64,000 bases of DNA. It comes from Nageia nagi (taxonomy: Eukaryota; Pinophyta). The notes beneath the pieces are model-generated. The model was not told the DNA's origin, ran no database searches, and saw only the letters and a program-made list of their open reading frames with translations. Position numbers and translations under genes: made by a program. The DNA is taken from contig JBITNC010000001.1 in assembly GCA_050084985.1 (NCBI GenBank), forward strand, positions 199,144,001 through 199,208,000, given 5' to 3'. Position 1 is the stretch's first letter. Each line of letters starts with the position of its first letter. Shown here one piece after another: positions 34,119-45,268 of this stretch.

Positions 34119-35811
34119 TGATGAGTTAAATAATGACACTCCAAATTCCCCCAGGGCTGTCACTACCCTCCCCTTAGTGATTCTCACACCTGTTATTGTG
34201 AAGGGACCAGTTAACTCAAAGAGCTGGTACACCAACACTCAGGAAAGCTTTTAGTTGCCTCTCACTAAGTTTGGAATATCAACATTTATCCCCTTCATTA
34301 CTTTTATCAAATCCGGGAGGTGTTCAAGGCTGTATGCTATTGAGCTCTGCTCTCTAAGCTGTATCTACTTCAAGCAAAGTGGCAGAAAACAAATGTGCAG
34401 AACTGAACGTTGCAGAATTGAAAGTACAGGAATCTGAAATACTAAAAGAGAGACAAACTGGAAAATACTGAACTTAAAGCAAACTCACATTTAAACTTGG
34501 AAAGTACAGAAAGATAAAAGAGTCTTCTACCATTTGGAGTGGGCCCTTGCTCCTCTTGGTGGAAGACTTACAGAACTCAGAACTGGAAACTCTTTAACAA
34601 ATCACTTTATTGTTGCATGCAATTCGTCTTACACATAATGTGCTTGACAAATCTAATACAGAGCTTCAACACAATAATCTATTCACACAATACTTTCTTA
34701 ATTTTCTAACCCCTCCTACCGTCAACAATTGAGGTATAAATATCCTCCATTGTTTAACAATAGGTAGGTCAAGAATAACCATAATCTGAACAGTATTCTG
34801 TTATGGAAAACAGAATCATTTATCTACTAAACTGGCTAATACTAAAATTATCATACTAGTAGTATCCATGCCCTATCTAAAGAGAGCTGCAATCCCTTAG
34901 AAAAAGGGATAGCTCATCTCAACAGGTCAGCACTATCCTATTTATATTCATAGGTAGTTTTTTATGCTTAAATTGGAGTCAAACATACTCCAAAAACAAG
35001 AATCATATCTGACTATATCTGATGTGTTGAAACCATGCTTCTACAGACTATATCTGGAGCAGTTCATATCTCCTAAATATCTGGATCATACAAGGTTAGA
35101 ATAGAGCTAACAATATAGTCAAGGATGACAGTCAACTCCTCAGATCTAGGCCTGGAGTGGAAGCTCCGGACGAGTTTGAAGCAGGAGCTCCGGACGAGTT
35201 TGAAGCAGGAGCTCCGGACGAGTCCAACATAGAGGCTCCAGACAAGCTTGAAATAGAAGCTCTGGACAAGCTTGAAATAGAAGCTTTGGACAAGCTTGAA
35301 ATAGAAGCTCCAGACGAGTCTGGAGCAGGCGCTTCGGACAAGTCTGTGAGATAGAGACCTTTGACACGTCTGAGTTGAAGACCTTGGGTGAGTTGAGAAG
35401 GGCTCCAGACAAGTCTGGAGAAGAGCTCCAAACAAGTCTAGCTCTTCTTTATTCATATGAGGTGCCAACTATGTCTGGAGTGGAGCTCCGGACGATGCAG
35501 ACCTGTGTAAAAATCTGTCTGGAGCGGAGCTCCGGACAATGTAGAATTTGTTCAAAGGCATCTTCACAAGACTTGCAACCCATCCAAATTACCGACTATC
35601 ATTCTATGTAGCAAAAAGAAGCATTTTGGTTCAAAACAAACACAAAAGTATAATCAGTATGCACAAAATACTAATAAGGAAGGTATGCATTTAACCATAT
35701 ATTAAGCAACTAGATAGTTCAACCATTACAAATAATCCGTCCCATAATGTCCAAATATACAAAATGAACCATTGAACCATGCCAAAACCAGGTAATTTCT
35801 GAGACTCATCA
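34119..35811 (-). mobile_element. 5' LTR of the Athila element
   Basis: 1,693 bp, bounded by TGATGAG and CTCATCA, near-identical to 22805-24471. It has one extra 24-bp repeat unit (block 35160-35345) and a 2-bp insertion, which exactly account for the 26-bp length difference. Confidence 0.95.
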
Positions 35812-35816
35812 CCAAG

Positions 35817-36711
35817 TTCAAACTCGATGGAAACGCCATTTTTGGCACCTTCGAGCTCAAACTTTGCATTTTTGATGATTTTCGAGATCAAACGGTGCCG
35901 AAACGACCATTTCCACTTTTCCAGGCTCAAAGTTGTCATTTTCCATCATTCCGGCATTTTTGGGCTCAAAGCATCCAATCCTACACATTTTCGGCATTTT
36001 CGAGCCCTTAGCGTGAAAAAATGACCTTTTCCAGCATTTTTGAGCATTTCTAGGCTTAACTCGTCACTTTTAGTCATTTTCGAGCTTCTTGGACTTAAAT
36101 CGTGCAAAAATGCACTTTTTACCATATTGACCATTTTCGATCTCAAAAGTGACCAAAACACACTTTTTTTACCTTGTCCTTTTCCAGCTTTCCGAGGTCA
36201 ACTTTGAGAAAAGCGTCCATTCTTGTCATCCTTGTCATTTTCAAGACACTCGGATTCAAACTTGACAAAAATGCTCATTTTTTCACCTTGGATATTTTAG
36301 CACCCAAATTCTGCAAAAACGCACCTTTTGTCGTGCTAGGTACCTGTGAGCTCAATCTTTGCAAAAACATGCCCTTTTGTCAACTCTGTCACTCTTGTGC
36401 TCAAATGTTGCAAAACGTGCCCTTTTCTGCTCTGTTGGCCACTTGGTGTAAAACTCCCTTCCTGGTCGCTGACGTGATCCAAAATTACGTCCTACTTAAT
36501 GTCGCTTGAAATCGGGTCATGAATGGCCTTTGGACATGATAAATTGCCTTGGTGCCTCTAGGTTATTTGTGTGCGGTGCTTCATCACTTGGCCACTTTGA
36601 TTCTGCATTCTGGTCGTTGTCTAGTCATTTTCAGGCAATGTCTTCCATTGCGTTCAAAAAAGTAGGGTCCCCAAAATGCTGCATCTTGGGGTGTGTTGTG
36701 TGGGCACATCA
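35817..36711 (-). repeat. Front part of GL-3: tip and short-period array
   Basis: On the minus strand, after the tip at 36711-36694 and a CACCCCAAG block, irregular 35-60-bp repeats follow with GAGCTCNAAA, CCGGAAA and GCATTTTT blocks. The array continues across the Athila insertion into 22700-22804. The same array lies in GL-4 at 50590-51130. Short ORFs here are by-products of the repeats. Confidence 0.65.
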
Positions 36712-37468
36712 CATTCTTAGACTGACATGGAGCATGAGGGAGGTCATTGAATGATTCCTAGGTGCCAGCATTGGGGTTTGAGGGGATTGGGTGATGATAT
36801 TGAGGTGAGATCCAGATCCTGGAAGGCTATATTAGCCCTTGGAGCCTTCCTGTTGGATATATTGATTTGATAATATTACTCATAATGTCCGAAGGACAAA
36901 AGTCTTAGTGCAATGCTAAGCAAGATTCCTAGGTGAAGCATCTAAGAGGGTTAGCAGGTTGAGGGATAGCAACCTAGCCCATCCGATGGTATTCCGAGGT
37001 TGAGCTTTTACCATTCAGTTGGTCGCCAGGATTTGAGGAGGGCTCCTTCGATGGAGAGGATTCAGATTCTAAGGGAGCAACATTGTCCCATCCATCATCC
37101 GTCCGTCCAACAGCGAGAGACACATGTTGTGCCCTAGTTGGCTCTTTGGAGGCCAACGTCCTGCCCTTGGGGCTTGGTATTGTATCATTGATGATTATTT
37201 ATCTTGAATACAACCATTGGGCCCTTGGATCTTATATTGTATTGTGCACTTGTCTATGTATGCAATGTTGTGGTGTATTTACTCTTTCATGCATGTTGTA
37301 GCTAGATGTTGGCATTGTGAGGTTGTGTTTGCTTGTATCTTGAGTTCTAACCCTAACGTTGGCATATTGAGGTGTTGAATGCTTGTTTATGCCCTTCTAG
37401 GCCATACGTGGGTGTTGGTTTGAAGGAATTTGCTTATTTGTGTGAGAAATTGCATTAGGGCTTTTACA
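36712..37468 (+). mobile_element. LTR A2, right half
   Basis: It resumes the A-type LTR at CATTCTTAGACTGAC exactly where the left half stopped and ends GGGCTTTTACA at 37468. It matches 4990-5776 of LTR A1 closely, including the AACCCTAACGTTGG block. No primer-binding site follows, so it is a solo LTR or a 3' LTR. Confidence 0.8.
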
Positions 37469-38051
37469 ATATACAAAACCCTCATTTCAAGTACAGTAAC
37501 TAATAATAGTAAATCACACACAAATCAAACTGAAAAACCCTTCTAAATGTCGAAACAAACCTCCTTGAGGCTGGATGTCCTAGGAAAAGTTGTAGATCTG
37601 CACTTCTAACCTTGCAAACTGACTTTTAATAGCCTCCAACTAGGACGTCTGGCTGCTTGGACTGTTATTTGCACTTCAGTCCTGCAAAATGACCCTCCTA
37701 GGGCTGATGCCTGATTCCTTAGGGCAATACTAGCCCCTCTAACCTGCAAATATGCCCTCTCAAGGCTAACATCACACTGTAGTAGCCTCCAATGGCTAGA
37801 TCTCTGCACAAAACCCTCTAATTTACCCTCCTGTTGGCTGATCTGCTCTTCTAGATTCAATCTTTCTCCTAATTAATGCTCAAATCACAAACCCTAATTG
37901 GCTTGTCAGATATTGATAGGTAGAAAGTTAGCTAGCCTAGCCTCCATTAGAATAAATCCAATGGGAACCCTGAACACTCAAAAAGTTACTTCCAGCTATC
38001 TCTAAGAGCCCAAGAATTCTTTTGAATTCTCTCAATTTAATCTCCAAGCAA
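37469..38051. other. Unassigned stretch
   Basis: About 580 bp with no domain or primer-binding site. It has scattered CCTCC(A)AGGGCT and GGCTGATG-like blocks on the plus strand, perhaps a degraded short-period repeat. A minus-strand open stretch of 84 codons (37606-37860) includes these repeats, and I do not support it as a gene. Confidence 0.5.
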
Positions 38052-39422
38052 TGTAATGTTCCCAAATATTCTCAACGTACAAATTAGGAAAATAAATGCA
38101 AAATCAATATCATGCAACGATCCTTGGCATGCCACGGACTATGCTAGGGCATCAAACATGAGTAACAACAAGCCAGGAAGCCAAACGATGCACGTCACTA
38201 GCTCAATTCCACCCTTATACCCCAATGTCACACTTGGGGACTCATATATCATGCAGAATACATCAAAGAATGCCAACGATTCACCATACAAGCATGCACA
38301 TACAAAAATAGCTCAACGTTGTAAATATGGAAGCATGAACATCAAATATTGAGACAAGTAATGAGATCCAAGTATGCCATGGCTTCAATTAATGATGAAT
38401 GAAGAGTACAATACCGAACAGGCTTAAGGGCTCAACTTTGGCTTCTAATGAGCTAACTAGGGCATACAATATGGTGAGATAGATCCTGGAACTGATGTAG
38501 AACAATCACAGATTACTAATTCTATGGATGCCACACTGAAGGGCTTCCTCACAAGCTAGCTCCGGCAAATAGAACGGATGTGATATTGGAATGCCATCGG
38601 ATGAATTCAAAAGTGCAGACCGCTTGTGGATGCCTCAAGGTAGGGTAGCCTCATAGCACGGACACTCACCTCAACTGTAAGACAAAGTGTTCTACGCCTC
38701 CTAAACTCTCCTTGTGTGTTGTGCTCAAGGGTGCTTGACACCGCCAAGTCTTTGGTAACTTCAAAGAGAAGGGTTTCAATATCAAATAGAATCTATCTTT
38801 GCAGTGAGGCTCTATTGTCTTATATAACATTCCCTGGATTTGGATCTCACCTAGAAGTCATCATTCCAACCTCCAAGTCCAACGTTAACCTCCTAGAGGT
38901 CCTCAAATGCCCAAACATGGGGTTAGATGTGTCCTAGGTATCTTGCATATGCCAATGTTTCCTATGGATGCCAATAATCATATTTGATGTCCACATTACA
39001 AGATCCAATGGCTAAATATGCAACGCCTCATTATTGGAGACTAATATTGCATTTACAATTACTAGTTGCCTTGGGAATCTTGTATTACAACTTGTACATG
39101 TGGCCCCATTATTACTATGATAAAACACAGTAAATCTACTCGTAATTATCAAGCTTACACCTAAATACAATCCATAACTAACTCATATTCCAAGGAGTGA
39201 GATGTCACATTTCAAGGGGTCAATATGGAGATGTTTCTGGATTTTCGTGAGTGGTCACGATATGGAAGATTGGTCCAACTGGCGAACTTCAAGAGGCCAT
39301 AACTCTTTCATTTTCTGATGAAACCATGTCGTGTAACTTGTCAAAACGTTTCCCACGAGATGCTTTATCCAATGAACAAGTCTAATCAACTCTCCAAGAC
39401 CTATGGAGAACTCTATCCCCAA
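38052..39422 (-). mobile_element. LTR E2, truncated
   Basis: On the minus strand it ends GGGAACATTACA at 38052 and follows solo LTR E3 closely (TGTGACATC...CTCCTTGGAATATGAG; the TTGGAGAGTTGATTAG block near 39390). About 70 bp of its start are missing where element C begins. Its position and strand would suit the 3' LTR of element F, whose gag-protease lies to the right in the same orientation, but that is inference. Confidence 0.7.
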
Positions 39423-40895
39423 TGTAAGGATCCAAAATTACCCTCAATCAAAAACAAATAGTACTAGGGTTTTTGCAACCCTCAAACACCAAACGGCCAC
39501 ACCACAATGCAAGAACAACCCCAACGATTGCCCTCTAGGGCACACAAACACCTCAACACTCCAACATGGGCCTCATAGGCTTCTCGAACAACACACAACA
39601 CCAAACAAGGATCACACAATGCTGATGTCATCCCTTAGGGTTTCTCCAACTCCCTGCAAACCCTACGAATGTCCCTCAACACAAATACACAACACAGGAA
39701 TGCCAACGATGGGTATACAAGCACAAGTATGAAGCTTCCAACACCAGTATAACACCACACATGGAACATACAATGATATAACGCAATGCCTCAAGGGCTA
39801 CACATGCATACAATGAGACAACACAATGATATGGAGCACAATGAATTGCTTATTGGATTATGAAAGACAATGGATATAAAATGGAGATACACCAACAGAT
39901 CTAGGGTTCCAAACCCTCAACGAGCCGAACCACACAATAGGATTAGATTGACTTCTTCAGCAATCCAAATCCTCTCTTGTGGAGGAGTCTCCTCGAATTT
40001 TGGCAACCACTGAAGGTAGAAGCTCGTACTTGGAATTCCATCAGATGGGCTAGGTGACCCACCTAAGCTGTAGAATGTCAGGCTCCCAACCCTGCCACTT
40101 CTCTAGACGCCATCTAGGAATTGTTGCTCAGCATTGCTAAGACTTTGTTGCTCGATCGAGTCTGGTATAGAAAGTATATGATAAGTGGTAACCTTATAAT
40201 GGGGGCTTATCCCCTCTATATAGTCTCTCCTAGATCTCACCTAGGAATCATGCGCATGCCTCTCTATTCCCATGTTGCCTAGGGATACAAGCAATCACAA
40301 GATCCAACGACTGGATATGCAATGCCTTGGAATCATGCACTACAACTTAAACAAGAGGTCCCATTCCTATTGCTACATGCATTGAATACACAACATACTC
40401 ATCTCCCAAGGAGTGGGACTTCACATTTCAAGGAATCGATATGGAGCTGTTCATAGAATTCTATGGGCAGCCACGAAGTGGAAGACTGGTCCGGCTGGTA
40501 AACTTCAAAAGACTATAACTCCTTCATTTCTTGATGAAACCATGTCATGTGACCTGTCAAAACATTTCCCATGAGATGCCCTATCCAAAGAACCAATCAT
40601 ATCAACTCTCCAAGACCTGTGGCGAACAATACCTTCTAAGATGGGATGTTACAGGGATTCCCACAATCCAGGATTACCCATACACACAACACTACATTGG
40701 GATTCCCACAATCTGGGATTACCCATACACATAACACAACATCACTACTCGAGGGGAGACGTCCCATTTTTGGGCTCATAGTGGGGTCCATAGACCATAA
40801 GCTCCCGCTTGAGTTATACAACATGAACATGAACAACACCTAGAATACAAAGAGACCATGATACAATTGATCATTGGCTCAAATGGGACGTCACA
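39423..40895 (-). mobile_element. 3' LTR of element C
   Basis: On the minus strand it starts TGTGACGTCCCATTTGAGCC at 40895 and ends GGATCCTTACA at 39423, with a TATA box (CTATATAGAGG) near 40214-40224. A purine-rich GGGAGGTGAGG lies just before its start. Confidence 0.8.
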
Positions 40896-40911
40896 AAGCC
40901 TCACCTCCCAG

Positions 40912-40932
40912 GATTGCTTTCCCTCAAGCAAC
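40912..40932 (-). other. Imperfect hairpin beside the purine tract of element C
   Basis: GATTGCTTT and CAAGCAACT pair around CCCT with mismatches. It has the same loop and position as the perfect hairpin in element L (4086-4107). Confidence 0.4.
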
Positions 40933-41140
40933 TACAATACAATCTAGGATCCCAAAGCCACCTCAGAGAATAGAACCCATCATGCTCCAAGGGTGCCAAG
41001 ACAACAACACCACATAGAGACACAACTTTCCAAGTGTCCATTGAAACGACATCAAGATCAGGAAACTCAGTTTGAAGGGTGTGCTCAATAGCCTTCAAAA
41101 AACCAACATGCAATGACTCATCATCAGTCCTTAAGACTCC

Positions 41141-42179
41141 TCATTCGTTGTGCAAACATGTGCTCATAGTTTCCAACGTCGAGTCTTCAATGGTGTCTAA
41201 GAATGCCATCAAATGAAAGCTAACAATCTTCAAACCATCATCACAGCACAAAGTAACAGTGCATCTACTAACAGCAATCAAAGAGACATCAATCTCAGTT
41301 CTCAAGTCATGAGAGACAGCTCTTGAATCAAGACATGCAAGGATGGTCCCATGAGTCATCGAAACAACCCTCTTCTCCATCATCAACTCTGTCATCACAC
41401 TGCGCTCAAGAAGTGGCATGAATACAATCCCAAAATCTGTAGGGTATGCAGTCCTTGAAGTCTTCAATGATGTGATAACAATAGCACCTAATTCAATGGC
41501 TGCGAATGCAACAACAGCCCCTAAGCAAGTGGCAGATGCGGCCACATATGTAGTCCAATCAAACACAGCCAACATGTGACGAAGTGCAGCTCTTAAGACA
41601 TGAATGGAATCCTTCTGGAATGCCATCATTTTCCCGGTATCAATATCAGCCAACACACTAAAATGTGCAGCCCATAGTAAGTGATTGGCAGCCCTCAAAC
41701 AGTCACAAGATGATGCATCAACAGCCCCCTTTACCTTGGCCACCAATACACTTCCAAGTGCAGCCCTAAGAGTGTCAACAAACATAGCCTTCCTTATGTG
41801 AACAGCAGCTTCAAATTCATCGAATGTATCAGTCCAATGTATGACAACATTAGTGTTTGCTCCTCCTCTTGCAACAACCATAACATAATCAAATGCCGCC
41901 CATAATGAGTGGACAACAACACTCAATGCAACCTTGACTTTATCAGTCAACATACCATCATATGTAGCCCTCATCATCATGTCAAACTGTGATCGGAAAC
42001 ACTATAGCAATAGTCTTCCCAACAATGATAGCTGATGATACCATGATCACTCTCATTATGACATTGTCAAAGCCCTTGTCTTTCAAAGTGAAATCTGACA
42101 TCAACAAGGCTGAATGGATGGACCATGCATACCTCCAACACCTTGTGTGATCATTTGGAACACAACGTTCCATACTCAC
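41141..42179 (-). pseudogene. Second repeat-built ORF of element C, unknown function
   Basis: I do not recognise a family. A 279-codon minus-strand frame (41980-41141) is preceded in another frame by 42179-41982, so one frameshift splits it. The protein has diverged internal repeats of about 30-35 residues with LWAA/LRAA motifs: VVHSLWAAFDYVMVV, VDTLRAALGSVLVAK, NHLLWAAHFSVLAD and IHVLRAALRHMLAVF. The segments are hydrophobic and Ala/Val-rich but too short and mixed for clear membrane helices. Element L shows a faint relative at 4288-4470. It could be a captured gene fragment expanded by duplication, or a non-coding repeat that happens to be open. Confidence 0.45.
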
Positions 42180-42272
42180 GGCTGCAAGTATCTCCTTGCA
42201 GACTGAAACTGTAACCGGGAATCCTCCAATGGATGTGCAAGTGATGTAGCTATCAACAATCTCTCTTCCTTT

Positions 42273-43286
42273 CTATATGCAATTGTTCATGCCAAGGACA
42301 AGATTAGTGATCAACAAAGATGTATTGAAGAACAAGTCATACCTCCCCAAAGCAAGAAGCTCATTCTCCAAGCTAGGATCCCTATGGATCCATCGTGCCC
42401 AATCTCTCCAAGAGTCTAGACTTATGTATCTCTCTCCGATGCTCAACGTGGTGTGTCCTACTTCCTTGTAGCTTAACGTGACATGCCTCACCTCCTCAAG
42501 GTCTGATGTGAGGTGTCCAAGTCTCCCAAAGCTCCATGTGAGATGTTTTATTACTTCTATCTCAAACGTTGAGTATCCATGACCCCAAAGACTCTCCATA
42601 TCATCTTTTGTTCCTCCCTCATCCAACGTGGTTCCCATAAGCCTATTGAGGCTCAACATTGCCAACTTCATCTCCTCCGATCCTAACGTGGGGTGCCCAA
42701 GCCTCCAAGGGCTCAACGTTGGCTCCTCAAGCCTTTCCAGCTCTATCGTGGTGTCCTCAAGCCTCCAAAGGCTCAACGTGGGTTCCCTAAGCTCCTTCAG
42801 CTCTGACGTGGGGCCTTCAAGCTTCCAAGGGCTCAACGCGGCAGGTGCTAGCTCCTCTGGATTCAAGGTAGGGTGATCAGCCACTTCTTCCTCCAACGTG
42901 GGATGCCTAGGCCTCCTCATGCCCAACGTAGACCATGATGGCTCCTCCAATTCAACCATCCACACTCCATGCTCCTCGAACTGCAATGGACATAGGAGCT
43001 CATCCAACCTTGACGTCCCTCCTCCAAGCTCCTCGGAATGCAACGTGGGGTGTGGGGACTCCTCCATAACAAATGTGGCCCCTCCTGGCTCCTTAGGCTG
43101 CAACGTGGCCTCTCCTTCTGTCTTCTTCTGATCTAGGGCATCATACTTAAACACATCCGGATATTGATCCAAGATTCCTTGGATCTTGGATGGATGCTTC
43201 TTGGCCTCCCTAGTGTCCAACGTGGACCTCCTTTGGCCAATGTGAAGATGCAGGCCCCTCAATAGCTCCCTTTTGGATTGTAGCAT
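42273..43286 (-). CDS. First repeat-built ORF of element C
   Basis: An open frame of 337 codons. The N-terminal ~50 residues continue the leader region (ILDQYPDVFK, compare YLDVFDDFPK in element B). About 230 residues of degenerate 12-15-residue repeats follow, with LEEPTLSPWRLEGPT and LKELREPTLSLWRLE as clear examples; on DNA, ~38-bp units with CTCAACGTGGG. The same W-x-L-E-G style of repeat follows protease in element A. The frame stays open over 1 kb in an otherwise decayed neighbourhood, perhaps because unit length favours it. A function is unknown; the first codons are not a clear start. Confidence 0.5.
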   Translation of the reverse strand: MLQSKRELLRGLHLHIGQRRSTLDTREAKKHPSKIQGILDQYPDVFKYDALDQKKTEGEATLQPKEPGGATFVMEESPHPTLHSEELGGGTSRLDELLCPLQFEEHGVWMVELEEPSWSTLGMRRPRHPTLEEEVADHPTLNPEELAPAALSPWKLEGPTSELKELREPTLSLWRLEDTTIELERLEEPTLSPWRLGHPTLGSEEMKLAMLSLNRLMGTTLDEGGTKDDMESLWGHGYSTFEIEVIKHLTWSFGRLGHLTSDLEEVRHVTLSYKEVGHTTLSIGERYISLDSWRDWARWIHRDPSLENELLALGRYDLFFNTSLLITNLVLGMNNCI

Positions 43287-43839
43287 CCATATTCTTCATC
43301 GAGATCACTTCTGTGATTGCTTCCAGTTTGTGGCTTGCGGCACTAGATCGGGGTGCTATCTCCCGTTCCGCCTTCTTCTGATCTGGGGCTGTGTCCTCCT
43401 TGAAAACTTTCTCCGGATTGGCCTTCTCCTTTAGATCTAGGGCTGCGTCCTCCTTGTAACCCGCCTTTGGATCAAATGTTGGGGTCAAGATGGTCCCGAT
43501 CTCCCCAATGATGCTTTCGTCCCATGCGTCCACTCCGTACCCTAGCAAGTCTTGGTACAAATGAAAGGTGACGTCCCTCCGGAAGTCAGCCATGCTACTG
43601 TAGATCCGAAGCAAGATCTCAATACGTGGTGGTGTTTTGTGCGCCGGATATGGCCTTGGATATCATGGTCTCCCTCTCTTCTTACTCATCCTTTCTACAT
43701 GCCTTTCGCCCAAGAACCAGATGAGTTTTTTCCTTTCCTCTACTAGAATCTTCTCTTCTTCGAATCTCCGAAGCAAGTGTCGGAAAACCTTTGGACCATA
43801 GTTTGACTTTTTCACTGATACTGTCGATCGGCCCTCCAT
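43210..43839 (-). pseudogene. Leader ORF of element C
   Basis: From the ATG at 43839, 22 bases inside the primer-binding site, one frame runs to 43210 with a single TGA at 43665-43663. It matches the element B leader along its length: YGPKVFRHLLRRFEEEK with YGPRVFHHLLRRFEEEE, IEILLRIY with VEILLQIY, and RDVTFHLYQDLLGYG with RDVSFHTYQDLLGYG. Lys/Glu-rich stretches follow. It takes the place of gag but has no capsid motif or zinc knuckle. The function is unknown. Confidence 0.6.
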
Positions 43840-43861
43840 TCCCTCAGGCTAGCAAGATCTA

Positions 43862-43874
43862 GGCTCTGATACCA
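43862..43874 (-). other. Primer-binding site of element C (initiator tRNA-Met)
   Basis: TGGTATCAGAGCC on the minus strand, two bases from the 5' LTR end at 43877; an exact match to the usual site. Confidence 0.9.
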
Positions 43875-43876
43875 CT

Positions 43877-45202
43877 TGTGAGGATCCAAAATTACCCTCA
43901 ATCAAAAACAAATAGTACTAGGGTTTCTGCAACCCTCAAACACCAAACGACCACACCACAATGCAAGAACAACCCCAACGATTGCCCTCTAGGGCACACA
44001 AACACCTCAACACTCCAACATGGGCCTCCTAGGCTTCTCGAACAACACACAACACCAAACAAGGATCACACAATGCTGATGTCATCCCCTAGGGTTTTTC
44101 CAACTCCCTGCAAACCCTACGAATGTCCCTCAACACAAATACACAACACAAGAATGCCAACGATGGGTATACAAGCACAAGTATGAAGCTTCCAACACCA
44201 GTATAACGCCACACATGGAACATACAATGATATAACACAATGCCTCAAGGGCTACACATGCATACAATGAGACAACACAATGATATGGAGCACAATGAAT
44301 TGCTTATTGGATTATGAAAGACAATAGATATAAAATGGAGGTACACCAACAGATCTGGGGTTCCAAACCCTCAACAAGCTGAACCACACAATAGGATTAG
44401 ATTGACTTTCTTAGCAATCGGAATCCTCTCCTGTGAAGGAGTCTCCTTGAATTTTGGCAACCACTGAAGGTAGAAGCTCATCCTTGGAATTCCATCAGAT
44501 GGGCTAGGTGACCCACCTAAGCTGTAGAATGTCAGGCTCCCAACCCTGTCACTTCTCTAGATGCCATCTAGGAATTGTTGCTCAGCATTGCTAAGACTTT
44601 GTTGCTCGAACGGGTCTGGTATAGAAAGTATATGATAAGTGGTAACCTCATAATGGGGGCTTATCCCCTATATATAGTCTCTCCTAGATCTCACCTAGGA
44701 ATCATACGCATGCCTCTCTATTCCCATGTTGCTTAGGGATACCTGTAATCACAAGATCCAACGGCTAGATATGCAATGCCTTGGAATCATGCACTACAAC
44801 TTAGACAAGTGGTCCCATTCCTATTGCTACATGCATTGAATACACAACACAACACTTATCTCCCCAGTAGTGGGACTCCACATTCCAAGGAGTCAATATG
44901 GAGCTGTTCATAGAATTTCGTGGGTAGCCACGAAGTGGAAGACCGGTTCGGTTGCCAAACTTCAAGAGACCATAACTCCTTCGTTTCTTGATGAAACCAT
45001 GTCGTGTGACTTGTCAAAACGTTTCCCACAAGATGCCCTATCCAAAGAACCAATCATATCAACTCTCCAAGACCTGTGGCGAACAATACCTTCTAAGATG
45101 GGATGTTATAGGGATTCCCACAATCCAGGATTACCCATACACACAACACTACATTGGGATTCCCACAATTTGGGATTACCCATACACATAACACAACATC
45201 AC
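43877..45202 (-). mobile_element. 5' LTR of element C, outer end missing
   Basis: It matches 39423-40745 throughout, then stops at 45202 in ACACAACATCAC, whereas the 3' LTR continues another 150 bp. The sequence beyond belongs to element F. Confidence 0.85.
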
Positions 45203-45268
45203 AAATTGTTCATCAATTTAGTTGTGGGTTACCCCACCATCAATCAAGACAAGCACATCCTCTCCTAC
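45203..45268 (-). pseudogene. Protease fragment of element F
   Basis: Read on the minus strand it encodes VGEDVLVLIDGGVTHN, the active-site region of a Ty3 protease, then a stop. It is cut on one side by element C and on the other by solo LTR E3. It resembles the protease start of element K (LIDGGATNNF near 63940). Confidence 0.7.

Larger units (their letters stand above)
22805..35811 (-). mobile_element. Full-length Athila-type Ty3 retrotransposon
   Basis: The element is 13,007 bp with LTRs at 34119-35811 (5') and 22805-24471 (3'), both bounded by TGATGAG...CTCATCA. The exact target duplication CCAAG flanks it (22800-22804, 35812-35816). It has a tRNA-Asp primer site, intact gag-protease and pol frames, a third ORF at the 3' side and a short polypurine tract. 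The LTRs differ by about 2% by eye plus one 24-bp repeat unit and a 2-bp indel, so the insertion is young compared with its neighbours. It sits in the front part of GL-3. The DLGAAINVM protease motif and the RT sequence assign it to Athila, a non-chromoviral Ty3 lineage. Confidence 0.95.
18634..36711 (-). mobile_element. GL-3: giant LTR-like unit interrupted by Athila
   Basis: Reading the minus strand it starts at 36711 with TGATGTGCCCACACAACA and ends at 18634 with CCATCCCAACA. Without the 13-kb Athila insert it is about 5.06 kb. The order is tip, short-period array, ~183-bp array (22700-21220), TATA box (21135-21128), broken ORF (20310-19713), second TATA box (19610-19601) and 3' end. The flanks are CATTT (18629-18633) and CATTC (36712-36716), a 4/5 target duplication, and the two halves of LTR A2 meet at this point. 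The two ends do not match each other as LTRs would, so the whole unit behaves like one very long solo LTR. Confidence 0.7.
39423..45202 (-). mobile_element. Element C: non-autonomous LTR element with repeat-built ORFs
   Basis: The LTR pair is 39423-40895 (3') and 43877-45202 (5', lacking the outer ~150 bp), about 3% apart by eye. Both end GGATCCTYACA on the minus strand. Internal content in transcription order: primer-binding site, leader ORF shared with element B, a repeat-built ORF, a second repeat-built ORF of unknown function, and a hairpin and purine tract before the 3' LTR. There is no capsid, RT or integrase, so mobility would depend on another element. No target duplication is found; the right side abuts a protease fragment of element F, consistent with a deletion. 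Confidence 0.8.

Noticed and set aside
35073-35468. Several overlapping repetitive frames on both strands
   Set aside because: They come from 24-bp repeats in the Athila LTR, which keep all frames open.
39423-45202. A target duplication for element C
   Set aside because: Left flank CCCAA and right flank CAAAT or AATTG do not match, and the right LTR is truncated.
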